From Cellulomonas sp. (GTDB taxonomy: Bacteria; Actinomycetota; Actinomycetes; Actinomycetales; Cellulomonadaceae): 22,383 nt of DNA. The notes below the pieces were generated by a model. The model made no database searches. It saw nothing but the letters and a program-made list of their open reading frames with translations, and was not told the DNA's origin. Within the stretch, counting starts at the first letter, position 1. Every line of letters starts with the position of its first letter. Location of the stretch: positions 1 through 22,383 of the forward strand of contig DAIDJQ010000102.1 in NCBI GenBank assembly GCA_027451305.1, given 5' to 3'. Below, one piece after another: positions 16,301-22,383 of this stretch. The position numbers were made by a program, and so were the translations under genes.

Positions 16301-16456
16301 GCCGTCCAGGCCGATGGCGGTCACCGTGAGGTCCCGCGGGCCGGTGGCGAGGTTGCGCACGTGCACGGTCACCCCGGCGGCGCGCCCGGAGGGCGCGTGG
16401 GCTCCTGGCACCACCGCCACGCTGACGGGTGGCCGGTCCGGGTGCTGTGCGCTCAT
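10358..16456 (-). CDS. Giant membrane-anchored Ig-repeat protein (carboxypeptidase regulatory-like repeats, two C-terminal Big_3 domains)
   Basis: 2032 residues from ATG 16456. Residues 1 to about 220 form two Ig-like (CARDB/NPCBM-associated type) domains without a signal peptide. One membrane helix follows (about 227-251, VLRGVAMVAVVGLWVAGVAI), then a Gly/Ala linker (about 258-310). From about 311 to 1830 I count roughly 15 repeats of about 85-110 residues with the carboxypeptidase-regulatory/Cna-B signature G-x-V ... DGT(F/Y)x(F/L) ... PGTYxLxVxxxGY. Two Ig domains of the Big_3 kind end the chain (about 1830-1929 and 1930-2032). Eight cysteines occur in close groups in repeats 5, 6 and 12 (near 749/765, 860-895 and 1495/1503), suggesting disulfides outside the cell. 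There is no LPXTG or catalytic motif. It is last in a four-gene operon with DUF4255. It probably spans the envelope; the role in the eCIS is inferred. Confidence 0.9.
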   Translation of the reverse strand: MSAQHPDRPPVSVAVVPGAHAPSGRAAGVTVHVRNLATGPRDLTVTAIGLDGDWQARPVRVTGVPADATVSVELAVDIARGAVPGTYPYALAVQAQVPGGAGGPVTMVDTALVVDAPSAVVLGVEPAEATAVVGRSVAVVLSNTSERPASVLLDTSSTSGLRVALRSPVVTVPAHATVRLPARLSVARPRLVGARNRSTYSVTAHGENAPAHAQGVLTARPLLSSGVLRGVAMVAVVGLWVAGVAIGLPWLSQRANRSATTAAAGQGAGSVATAAASPGSTAGTGGTGGAGGAGGAGAAGGAASAAAASDVRIGGIVQASNPAGFQVQVVPASQLVDTGTTGSTAAPAPTVAAAAARTGGAVVRTVSDVVAAAPAAGPEAAPAGGADVGKISAASLVLQPTGPADATRTTSSLNDGTWAFAGMSAQSDYLITVSKPGFQTQRFVMTGAQAAATPLKVTMVAGAGQMSGRITGPDGAVGGVTVTITDGTNTVTTSSATQGDVGAWSVGGLSTPSTYLVTAAGVGYGAQSQLVPLDAGGAAVVDLSLQHGVAALAGTVIGPDALGAISGLGGLTVTATDGTTTRTASTVTSGQVGTFVLADLPVPSTYTVTVSGDGYASQTTQVQLGTGASAAQLNVRLDLSTGVVQGTVKDPSGTGLGSAGLKLTDGVNTYKTMSTSDANGTFRFNGIAPGTYTLSAELFGHLDAFAPVTVAAGQVATSDLEMTPIPGSGLLSTSVIRGRVSDARTNGQITCTNLGVDPTTGKPEVCQITVTMTAPAADGSTRTITVTSAPDLEYVIPAPGDTGLLPGLYTLTISVPGYEPGTVKVKVPMGQTVEAAQVALYPSPSVVGTILTRVGAVPAGTCVVARPTGSTGPLGACAVSTAPDGSVSCTVSGARCAGTNPDGSYALERLGSGQFDVSVLPGDSEYLPVAPVAIVLSPGDVRRYDATLDRLARVDVSVLSDSGTSALLPAANAVVTAVRTSSGTYTPPTTPWTTGADGQVVVTHLPAGSYRFDISWTTVPPGATSAVQLTASSQVLTVGNNQEIATQVVLTRPRSAFGGMVATQLTASSLSPVGGATVQLTGITGYSGLVPVTTSATATTAADGTFQVVASPSDVTNPSQVYLPLVTDQVGVTISYPGVGTAPYRTLIRSNVAIADFSSPFVLEPSGRPFAGTITFTGAPAPTDAETASTTFVVDQGPPGTTGAGLQAVPSGTPGVGTLVWSDPSQPTDPAGGTLVRPGTYRVTASLSGFDSQTVTFTVPVLPTTLTPLAVDLPRFGQLTVDVVTGAAPGTPVQDPVVTLIRPASGNITTAAIPGTSSVSFGQLASGTYQVLVQAAGYQFDTFTVTVAAGQSTPIPVTVVKLGSINGVVSVLRSSGVTATLSGVQVRASQAGGQAFTATSDSSGTYRITGTTTTQGLAAGTWNLSIVAAGYSFADGSTSVAVSVPAGTDVTQNLLLKADPVDLHLTVYDPTNPGSTAVNALSVSLIGIDGTKTQDCSSTTSTTCPSPPPTGGQYLFTGNDPGTYTVAITGGGFAPLTVNITLAAGEPTFISLPIAVRSNTIVGTVSGQAGGAAPQPLDGATVQLHASSATGTLLQTATTTAGAFTFTGIADGAYALVISATGYGSTTRAVTLSGGQLYSADITLYTVSRQVTVTLTSPEGFDLTGALVGLTPNPTGGLALAAQPAVRTGTNTFATTFNQVPPGAWTATVSGPAGHVGTYTGAVAAGDTTVAITVDELRIRVTATSTSTSATSMPFVITRSNGPSSGATVHSGTAGVDTGAEVVYVDRTSNYTVTPNVTGWQVTPTSAAVSTSSSSVTDVTTAFTLTQTGTTTTLAASAATISPGDPLTLTATVSPASGGASGLAGGTVTFTRDGVAIGTVTVGGTGGTRTAALTPGTTGWTGGSTSFTATFNGTGTFAASTSAPVAVTVRSASTTTLTSSTSTFSKATAPQIVLTATVTGGTGTVTGGTVTFFDGTTSLGTGTVTAGTATLTVPATTTATWAVGTVSLTASYGQTATLLASTSTAVTVTITP

Positions 16457-16472
16457 CGGAGGTCCCTCGGGC

Positions 16473-19043
16473 TCAGGGGATCGGGATGTCGAGCACGAGC
16501 TGCTGGCTCGCGTTCAACGTGGTCGGTGGGGAGGTGGCGACGGCGGACCCGTTGGCGGACACCTGCACCTCGAGCAGGTAGGACGCGGGGGCGTCGACGT
16601 CGGTGAACGTGTAGTGCCCGTTGCCGTCGGTGGTGGCGGTGGCCACGGGCGGTGCCGCGGTGCCGTAGTCGGAGGCGAGGTAGAGGGAGACGATCGCGCC
16701 GACGGTCGGTGTGCCGGCCTGGCTCACCAGGCCGCTGATCGCCGCGGGGGACACCAGCACCGGGCTGAGGTTCTGCACCTGCCCGGCGACCAGCGTGACG
16801 ATCGTCGAGGTGGGCTGCGTGCCCCTGCTGGAGAACGTGACGGTGTACGTCCCCGGCGGCAGGTCCTGGATGGCGAACGCACCCACGGACCCGGTCGGTG
16901 TGGAGGCCGACGTCACGGTGAACGTGGCCTGCCCGGAGGCCGCCGAGATCTGCACGTTCCCGGCCGGGCTCGCGGTGCCGCCTCCGGCGGGGCTCTGCGT
17001 CACGGTGCCGACCAGCTGCGCCGTCGCCAGCCGCATCCTCACGTCCACCGCCGTGGCGCTCGCGGCCCCGGCCGTCACGTGGCCGAACCCGTCCAGGCTC
17101 ACCGAGAGCACCTGGGTCTCGAGGTCGGCGCGGCTGAACGTCACCGTGTAGGTGCTCGGCAGCGTCAGCCCGGAGATCGCCCACGACCCCACCGGCGAGC
17201 TGCTCTGGGTCACGGTCTGGCGGGTGTCCGCCCCGTCGGTGACGGTGACGGTGACCCCGCCGGTGCCGTCCGGGGTGGTGGCGGTGCCGGACAGGGTGCC
17301 GGACGCGGCGCCCAGGGTGACGGCCACGCCGGTGAGCGTCTGGGCCGGGCCCAGGTTGAGGCTGAGGGTGGCGGAGGCGTAGCCCGGCGCGCTGACCACC
17401 ACGGTGAACGTCCCCGGCGTCGGCAGCCCGCGCAGGGTGAACCCCCCGGGGGTGTCCTGCGTCAGCGTGACGGTGCGGACGGACACCTGCCCGAACGTGG
17501 CGACCACGGTGGCCCCCGTGACGGGTCCGCCGGCACCGGACACGAGACCGGAGATCGCGCCGTCGCCGTCGAGCAGCTGCACCTGGATGCCGGACCGGTT
17601 CTCGCCCGCCGCGACGTCGATCCGCTGCACCTGCGTGGAGTAGCCCGTCTTGGTGGTCACCAGGTCGTACACCGCCGGCGAGGGCACCTGGTCGAGCACG
17701 AAGGTGCCGTCGGAGCCCACCGGGACGCTGCGCACCACGGCACCCGAGGTCGGGGCCGGCGCCTCGCCGGGCTGCGGGGCCACCTTGCCGAGCAGCGGCG
17801 CGACGTCCAGCGGCAGCTCCAGCCGCACCACGGCGCCGGCCAGGTCCGTGCCGGTCACCGTGCCGGACACGCTCGCCGGCACGCCGCCCACCAGCACCAC
17901 GAGGTCCGTCACCGACTGGCCGGCGGCGAGGGCCACCAGCTGCGCCTTGTCCTGGGTGGCCGCCGCCGGGTACCAGGTCTCCGCGAAACCGGCACCGCGG
18001 AACCGGAGCAGGTAGGAGCCGGCCGGCAGCGAGCCGATGTGGAAGGTCCCCGTCGAGTCGGTGGCGGTGGTGGCGACCGGGGACGAGGTGTCCGCCTGGT
18101 CGAACGCCTCGACGGACACGCTCGAGACGCCGTCACCGGTGGACAGCAGCCGTACCTGGCCACCGAGCCCGGACGTGCCGGTGGTGACCTTCTGGTCACG
18201 CGCCTGCGCGACGGCCAGCGCGAGGTCGCGGTCCGCGGCGGACCGCTGCACCACGCTGGCGAGCGTGGTGGTGATCACCGCGGCGAACAGCGACACCACC
18301 ACCAGCATCCCGACCAGGGCGAGCACGCCACGCCCCAGCACGGGCTTCTGCACGAACACGCCCATGGCGGCGGCGGGCCGCTCGGTGCCGGGCTCGGGCG
18401 CCGGCTGCGCGATGGCCGGGGCGGTGGCCATCGGCACCGGGAACGGCGTCGGCGGCGGCCGGTCCTCGAGCCGCAGCTCGAACGGCCGCGGCTCGGGGGA
18501 GCCGAGCCACCTCCGCTTGGCCTGCGTGCGCAGCTCGGCCACCAGCTGCTCGCCGGGGCCGAGGTGGAACTCCGGCGGGTCGAGGGTGAACGTGATCGCC
18601 CGCTCGGCGTCGGCGCCCACCACCGCGCCGTCGACGGTGGTGTTGCCCTCGTTGGTGATGGACACGCTGAAGGCGGCCCAGCGCGCGCCGGTGGCGATCG
18701 TCGGGTCCAGCGCCACCTCGACGCGCGGTGCGCCCGCGACGTCGATCACCAGCTCCTCGACGGCCGTGCGCTGCGACCCGGTCAGCTCGCGCACCTGCAC
18801 GGCCATCCGGCGCTCACCTGCGGGCAGCTCCGGCGGCGGGTCGAGCGTGACCACCGCGGTGGTGGACTCGCCGGGGAACAGCGTCGGCTCGGGCTGGTCG
18901 ATCTGCACCCACGACGGGTCGGCACCCAGGCAGCGCAGGGCGTAGCCGCTGATCACGTCGTCGGTGTTGGTGATGGTCACCCGGACGGTGGTCGGGGTGC
19001 CGGGTGCGGTGGTCACCCGCCTAGGGGTGAGGTCGATGCGCAT
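16473..19043 (-). CDS. Membrane-anchored Ig-repeat protein, 856 aa, six carboxypeptidase regulatory-like repeats
   Basis: 856 residues; the ATG is one base from the stop of the upstream gene. Residues 1 to about 190 are two Ig-like domains (RIDLTPRRVTTAPGTPTTVR; then VEVALDPTIATGARWAAFSV). A Pro-rich linker (about 195-225) leads to one membrane helix (about 239-262, VLALVGMLVVVSLFAAVITT), then a short charged helical stretch (about 265-290). Six repeats follow from about 294 to the end, each with a DGxF ... LPxxGxYxLxxxxxGY core. The first repeat has GFAETWYPAAA, a motif shared with the 742-residue paralogue. No signal peptide, catalytic site or sorting signal is seen. It is a clear paralogue of its two operon neighbours. 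Predicted orientation is N-terminus inside, repeats outside, though charges flanking the helix are not decisive here. Confidence 0.9.
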   Translation of the reverse strand: MRIDLTPRRVTTAPGTPTTVRVTITNTDDVISGYALRCLGADPSWVQIDQPEPTLFPGESTTAVVTLDPPPELPAGERRMAVQVRELTGSQRTAVEELVIDVAGAPRVEVALDPTIATGARWAAFSVSITNEGNTTVDGAVVGADAERAITFTLDPPEFHLGPGEQLVAELRTQAKRRWLGSPEPRPFELRLEDRPPPTPFPVPMATAPAIAQPAPEPGTERPAAAMGVFVQKPVLGRGVLALVGMLVVVSLFAAVITTTLASVVQRSAADRDLALAVAQARDQKVTTGTSGLGGQVRLLSTGDGVSSVSVEAFDQADTSSPVATTATDSTGTFHIGSLPAGSYLLRFRGAGFAETWYPAAATQDKAQLVALAAGQSVTDLVVLVGGVPASVSGTVTGTDLAGAVVRLELPLDVAPLLGKVAPQPGEAPAPTSGAVVRSVPVGSDGTFVLDQVPSPAVYDLVTTKTGYSTQVQRIDVAAGENRSGIQVQLLDGDGAISGLVSGAGGPVTGATVVATFGQVSVRTVTLTQDTPGGFTLRGLPTPGTFTVVVSAPGYASATLSLNLGPAQTLTGVAVTLGAASGTLSGTATTPDGTGGVTVTVTDGADTRQTVTQSSSPVGSWAISGLTLPSTYTVTFSRADLETQVLSVSLDGFGHVTAGAASATAVDVRMRLATAQLVGTVTQSPAGGGTASPAGNVQISAASGQATFTVTSASTPTGSVGAFAIQDLPPGTYTVTFSSRGTQPTSTIVTLVAGQVQNLSPVLVSPAAISGLVSQAGTPTVGAIVSLYLASDYGTAAPPVATATTDGNGHYTFTDVDAPASYLLEVQVSANGSAVATSPPTTLNASQQLVLDIPIP

Positions 19044-19044
19044 G

Positions 19045-21273
19045 TCAGCCGGCCGCCGGGATGGTCAGGTCCTGGGTGACCGTGGACCCGGCGACGACGG
19101 TGACCACGGCGGTCTCCACCACGCGTCCCGCCTCGGAGACGGTGACCGAGTACGCGCCGGGCGGCAGCTGGCCGAAGGAGTAGTACCCGGTGGGGGTACC
19201 GGCCGCGGCCGTCGACGTCGTCGAGAAGATGTGCTGCCCGTCCGTCGCCTGCACCGCGACCCCGGCCGTCGCGACGGTGCCGGTCCGGACCACCCCCTGC
19301 ACGGAGCCCCACGACGGGCGCAGCGTCACGCTGACCGGCGCCGCGACCCCGCTCGACATGTCCACGGCGACGCTCTGCGACGCGTACCCCGCCAGGGTGA
19401 CCGTCAGCGTGTAGAGCCCCGGCTTGAGCCCGGCCAGCGTGAACGCGCCGACCGTGCCCGTGGTCAGCGACGTCGCCGTGGCCGGGCTCGGCCCCCCGGA
19501 GGCGGTGATCGTCGCCCGGCCCAGCCCGCTGCCGTCGGGGGCGAGCACCAGGCCGGTGACCGTGCCGGCCCCGCCGGTCAGGGTCACCGCGAGGCCCGTC
19601 TTGGACTGCCCGGCGGTCAGGTCCACCACCACGGTCGCCGGCGTGTACCCGGTCGCGGTGAACGTGACCACGTACGTCCCGGGTGTGGCCAGGTTGGGGA
19701 TGACGAACGTGCCGACCGCCCCCAGCGTGGGCGTCCCCACCACCACCGGCGTCGCGCCCACCGTCGTGCTCACGGTCACCCCGCCGAGCGGCTGCGTGCC
19801 GTCGGTCACCGTCCCGGAGATCTGGCCGATCCCGGCGCTCAGCGAGACCGTCGGCGCGAAGCGGGTCTGCCCGCCGGTGACGGTCTCGGTCACCGTGGTC
19901 GGCTGGTAGCCGGGTGCCGTGAAGCTGAGCTCGTAGGTGCCGGGGGCCACCACGTTCGGCAGCGTGTACGTCCCGTCCGCCGCCGCGGTGACCGTCCTGG
20001 TCAGCGTCGCGTCGTCACGGGCCCACGTCGCGCGGGCCACCACCGTGGTGACCACCGGTGCGGTGACGACCCCGATGTCGACCTTCCCGTTGATCACCGC
20101 GGGGCTGCCGGTGATGGTCAGGTTGGTGCCGGAGGTGACGGTCTGGGCGACGGCCGTCACCGGCTTGGAGCCGGACGAGCCGGCTGCGCTCGGGTACCAC
20201 ACCGTGGTGTAGCCGTCGGCCCGGGCGCTGACCAGGTACGTCCCGGGGAACAGCCCCGCGATCGAGTAGCTGCCGTCCTGCTGCGTCGCGGCCGACCCCA
20301 CCACCACGGGCCCGTTCGGCGTGCTCCGCCAGGCCTCGACGGTGATCCGCCCCACGCCCTGGGAGTCGCTGGTGGCGGACACCGTGCCGGCGATGGTCCC
20401 GCCCACCCCGGCGGGCAGCACCCCGTTGCGCGGCACGGCACCCGCGGGCGCCCCGTCGGACGCGCCCGCGGGTGCAGCGCTGCCCCCCGCGGCCTGCGCG
20501 GCCGTCGCCGCGAAGAACGACGCAGGCGCGACCTTGGTGAACGGGTCGGTGCCGAGGATCTTGCCGACGCCCAGCAGGAAGATCGACGCCCACGCCGCGA
20601 GGATCGCCACCAGCACCAGCAGCGTCAGCACCCCGGCGCTGAACCGCGACCGCTGCCGCAGCACCAGCGGCACCACCTCGTGCTGGTCGAGGGCCGTCGC
20701 CTCGACCTGCAGGGCGCGCTCGCGGTCGGCGCCGAGCAGCTGCCGCGGTCCCTGCACCCGCACCGAGCACAGGGCGCTCGCACCGGGGGCCAGGCTCAGG
20801 GTCGACGGGGTCAGCGTCACCTGCAGGCTGCGGTCGGAGTCGGTGGCGCGCAGCGCCACGTCCAGCGGCACGTTCCCCCGGTTGCGCACCTGCACCTCGA
20901 ACGTCGCCCGCCTGCGGGAGCGGACCGTCGTCGGCGCCGCGCTCAGCGCGAGCCGCGGCCGGGTGCCCACCACCACGTCGAGGTCGTGGTGCACCGTCCC
21001 GACGGCACCGGCCTGGCCGGTCAGCTGCACGGTGACGGGGTGGGTGCCCGCCGGGAAGCTGGTCGGCAGGTCGAACCGCACCACCAGCCGCCCGGTGGCG
21101 TCCGGGAACAGGGCCAGCACCGCCGGGCTGGCGGTGGTGTGCTCCACCGGCAGCCCCAGCACGTGGGCGCTGACCCCGTCGATCACCGACCCGGTGTTGA
21201 CCACGTCCAGGGCGATCTCCCCCGAACCGCCGGGGGCGACCTCGAGGACGTCGACGTCGCTGACCACGCGCAC
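19045..21273 (-). CDS. Membrane-anchored Ig-repeat protein, 742 aa, five carboxypeptidase regulatory-like repeats
   Basis: 742 residues from GTG 21273, chosen because it yields an N-terminus like its paralogue (MRVVSDVDVLEVAPGGSGEI) and lies six bases past the DUF4255 stop. An ATG at 21366 would overlap DUF4255 by 88 bases with a Gly/Ala-only extension. Two Ig-like domains (about 1-100 and 101-205) precede one membrane helix (about 213-237) with RQRSR on its N-terminal side, which by the positive-inside rule puts the N-terminus in the cytoplasm. A Gly/Ala/Pro linker (about 248-290) is followed by five repeats of about 85-95 residues to the C-terminus. The first repeat has GYTTVWYPSAA. As the first membrane gene after the tail terminator it is the best candidate for direct contact with the particle, which is an inference. 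Confidence 0.88.
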   Translation of the reverse strand: MRVVSDVDVLEVAPGGSGEIALDVVNTGSVIDGVSAHVLGLPVEHTTASPAVLALFPDATGRLVVRFDLPTSFPAGTHPVTVQLTGQAGAVGTVHHDLDVVVGTRPRLALSAAPTTVRSRRRATFEVQVRNRGNVPLDVALRATDSDRSLQVTLTPSTLSLAPGASALCSVRVQGPRQLLGADRERALQVEATALDQHEVVPLVLRQRSRFSAGVLTLLVLVAILAAWASIFLLGVGKILGTDPFTKVAPASFFAATAAQAAGGSAAPAGASDGAPAGAVPRNGVLPAGVGGTIAGTVSATSDSQGVGRITVEAWRSTPNGPVVVGSAATQQDGSYSIAGLFPGTYLVSARADGYTTVWYPSAAGSSGSKPVTAVAQTVTSGTNLTITGSPAVINGKVDIGVVTAPVVTTVVARATWARDDATLTRTVTAAADGTYTLPNVVAPGTYELSFTAPGYQPTTVTETVTGGQTRFAPTVSLSAGIGQISGTVTDGTQPLGGVTVSTTVGATPVVVGTPTLGAVGTFVIPNLATPGTYVVTFTATGYTPATVVVDLTAGQSKTGLAVTLTGGAGTVTGLVLAPDGSGLGRATITASGGPSPATATSLTTGTVGAFTLAGLKPGLYTLTVTLAGYASQSVAVDMSSGVAAPVSVTLRPSWGSVQGVVRTGTVATAGVAVQATDGQHIFSTTSTAAAGTPTGYYSFGQLPPGAYSVTVSEAGRVVETAVVTVVAGSTVTQDLTIPAAG

Positions 21274-21278
21274 GGCTG

Positions 21279-21863
21279 CTACGACCTGCCGTCCGGGAGC
21301 ACCGGCCGGAGCACCGGCCGCACCATCGGCTCCACCGCCGTGACCTCGGGCGCCGTCGGCTCCCACGGGTAGGCGTCGGCCGCCACGGTCGCGAGCAGCG
21401 TGAACGAGGCCTTGAGCGTGCCGCCGAGCCCGGCCCAGAGGTCCCGCGGCCGGTTCAGCTCGTCCACCGCGAGCGTCAGCTGGACCCCGGACTGGAGGGT
21501 GGGGTCCAGGTGCTCGGGCGGCAGCACCTGCTGGGCCAGCAGCCGCGTCAGCACGTCCCCGAGCAGCTGGTGCTCGTCACGCGTGCTCCCGGCCCAGGCG
21601 CTGACCAGGTAGGACAGCTGCACCAGGGGCAGCGGCGCACGCCGCTCGAGGCGTCCGTCCGCGCCCGTGCGCGCAGCGGCTGCGCGGGGCGGCTGAGGGC
21701 TGCGCGACACGCTGTAGAGGAAGCAGCTGACCGTGATCCGGTTCACCTGGGCGGCCCACGTCGACGACGGGGGCTCGAAGGAGATGTCACCCGTCTCGCG
21801 GGACAGGGGGAGTGACGAGCGGAGGTAGGCCTCGAGCCCGTCCTCGACGGCTGGGATGAGGAT
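21279..21863 (-). CDS. DUF4255 family eCIS tail-terminator protein (Pvc16/Afp16-like), possible ATC start
   Basis: About 194 residues. The order IPAVEDGLEAYLRSSLPLS, DISFEPP, WAAQVNRITVSCFLYSVSRS, then PLVQLSYLVSAWAG, DEHQLLGDVLTRLLAQQVLP and WAGLGGTLKASFTL is that of DUF4255 proteins. These cap the tube/sheath of eCIS particles and are a core eCIS marker. The family normally begins right at (M)IPAV or similar. Here that point has ATC at 21863 with AAGGGAG (21876-21870) six bases upstream and no ATG, GTG or TTG nearby. The closest in-frame canonical starts are GTG at 21914, 21950 and 21971, all without a ribosome-binding site. I therefore set the start at ATC with reservation. The C-terminus is a Pro/Val/Arg tail. 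First gene of the minus-strand operon. Confidence 0.9.
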   Translation of the reverse strand: MLIPAVEDGLEAYLRSSLPLSRETGDISFEPPSSTWAAQVNRITVSCFLYSVSRSPQPPRAAAARTGADGRLERRAPLPLVQLSYLVSAWAGSTRDEHQLLGDVLTRLLAQQVLPPEHLDPTLQSGVQLTLAVDELNRPRDLWAGLGGTLKASFTLLATVAADAYPWEPTAPEVTAVEPMVRPVLRPVLPDGRS

Positions 21864-21869
21864 GGCGGG

Positions 21870-21876
21870 CTCCCTT
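21870..21876 (-). promoter_or_regulatory. Ribosome-binding site that points to a non-canonical ATC start
   Basis: AAGGGAG on the minus strand followed by CCCGCC and ATC (21863-21861). Spacing is ideal for translation starting at the ATC, where the DUF4255 domain begins. Confidence 0.45.
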
Positions 21877-21977
21877 CTCGTCGTGCGTCCTGCCGCCCGT
21901 GGACCGGTACCCACCCAGCGTCGATCGCATACCCGAGAGGCGTGGCCCACCGTAGGAAGGGGCCGGAACACCGGGCA

Positions 21978-21994
21978 TCGGTAATCGCTACCGA
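21978..21994. promoter_or_regulatory. 17-bp palindrome in the divergent promoter region (operator candidate)
   Basis: TCGGTA ATCGC TACCGA: six-base arms, perfect symmetry and a five-base centre. It sits between the divergent DUF4255 operon and the gene at 22135, in a 271-bp intergenic stretch (21864-22134) that holds no other gene I can support. The size and symmetry suit a dimeric repressor that could control both directions. No regulator gene is in the window. Confidence 0.45.
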
Positions 21995-22134
21995 AGTTGG
22001 CGCCGGACGCTCGACCGGGCCGGTCGCGCCCCCGCAGACTCGACGGTGGAGCAGCGCGTCAGGCCTGCTCACGAGGCGCCGGGCGGCGCTCGCGCAGGTC
22101 GCGGGACCGCCGGAGCGGAACGGGGAGGTCGGCC

Positions 22135-22383
22135 ATGGTCGGGACCGAGCGCGAGGCGCGCAGGCCGCAGCGGGTGCCGGCACGGCCGGAGTCGGTCGGT
22201 GACACCCGGGTCGCCGTGCTGCCGGCGCCGGTGCGGCGTGCACCGGTCCTCCAGGTGGGCGCGGTGCACGACCCCGCCGAGCACGCCGCCGACCGGCTCG
22301 CCGAGCGCGTGGTGGCGCGGCTGCGCGCGCAGGAGGCGGCCGGGTCGGACGCCGACGCGGAGCACGCGCACGACGAGCACGCC
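22135..22383 (+). CDS. N-terminus of an eCIS-associated DUF4157-type protein, 3' partial
   Basis: ATG 22135 with GGGGAGG (22122-22128) at six-base spacing; the frame stays open for 83 codons to the window edge. After a Pro/Arg-rich start with VRRAP, the segment VLQVGAVHDPAEHAADRLAE then RVVARLRAQ matches the V-G-x-x-x-D-P-x-E-x-x-A-D-R-x-A motif found just before the metallopeptidase-like DUF4157 domain in many eCIS-linked proteins. The diagnostic HE(L/x)xH part would lie beyond the edge, so DUF4157 itself is not seen. Such proteins are thought to be payloads or payload-processing factors. It is transcribed divergently from the DUF4255 operon. Confidence 0.7.
   Translation, partial: MVGTEREARRPQRVPARPESVGDTRVAVLPAPVRRAPVLQVGAVHDPAEHAADRLAERVVARLRAQEAAGSDADAEHAHDEHA

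Noticed and set aside
13445..16606. Long plus-strand open frame of 1053 codons
   Set aside because: It is antisense to the giant Ig-repeat gene, Arg/Gly/His-rich with no domain. Open antisense frames are expected at this GC content.
16200..19079. Plus-strand open frame of 959 codons
   Set aside because: Antisense shadow of the 856-residue membrane protein; composition is Arg/Gly/His/Ala with no motif.
18964..21372. Plus-strand open frame of 802 codons
   Set aside because: Antisense shadow of the 742-residue membrane protein, whose repeats and membrane helix prove the minus strand.

Overview
The window is very GC-rich DNA with dense coding, stop/start overlaps, many GTG starts and few AT-rich promoters. 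This fits an actinobacterium. The gene content recalls Cellulomonadaceae and relatives, but I cannot fix the genus from sequence alone. The dominant content is about two thirds of an extracellular-type contractile injection system (eCIS, phage-tail-like) locus. The sheath, inner tube, AAA+ ATPase and tape-measure genes are not in the window and presumably lie outside it.

Bases 1-7922 (+ strand) form one translationally coupled baseplate operon. It begins with a low-complexity Ala/Gly/Pro protein cut by the left edge, whose last 60 codons form a helical segment with their own ribosome-binding site in the position of the small Pvc6/Afp6 protein. Then follow a CIS tube/LysM protein, a VgrG-like spike (gpD plus gp5 OB-fold), a GPW/gp25 wedge protein, a baseplate J-like protein, a phage tail protein I family protein and a double zinc-ribbon protein ending in one membrane helix. 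A strong hairpin closes the operon.

Bases 7988-10108 are an accessory island in the convergence zone between the two eCIS operons. It holds a 1475-bp segment bounded by 35/36-bp inverted repeats and 8-bp direct repeats, with two uncharacterised genes and no transposase. This looks like a mobile insertion cassette. Next to it is a BrnT-like toxin / ribbon-helix-helix antitoxin pair with a probable leaderless promoter.

Bases 10358-21863 (- strand) form a second operon, read right to left: a DUF4255 (Pvc16/Afp16-like) tail-terminator protein, then three membrane proteins of 742, 856 and 2032 residues. Each has N-terminal Ig-like domains, one membrane helix and then 5, 6 or about 15 carboxypeptidase-regulatory/Cna-B-like repeats. 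The largest ends in two Big_3-type Ig domains. Divergently, at the right edge, a + strand gene starts whose N-terminus has the motif found at the front of eCIS-associated DUF4157 proteins. A 17-bp palindrome lies in the divergent intergenic region.

My inference is that the operons together make a contractile particle plus a membrane/cell-wall apparatus. The zinc-ribbon protein and the three Ig-repeat proteins are candidates for tethering the baseplate to the cytoplasmic membrane and reaching through the thick envelope. This membrane module is the least explained and most interesting part of the window.
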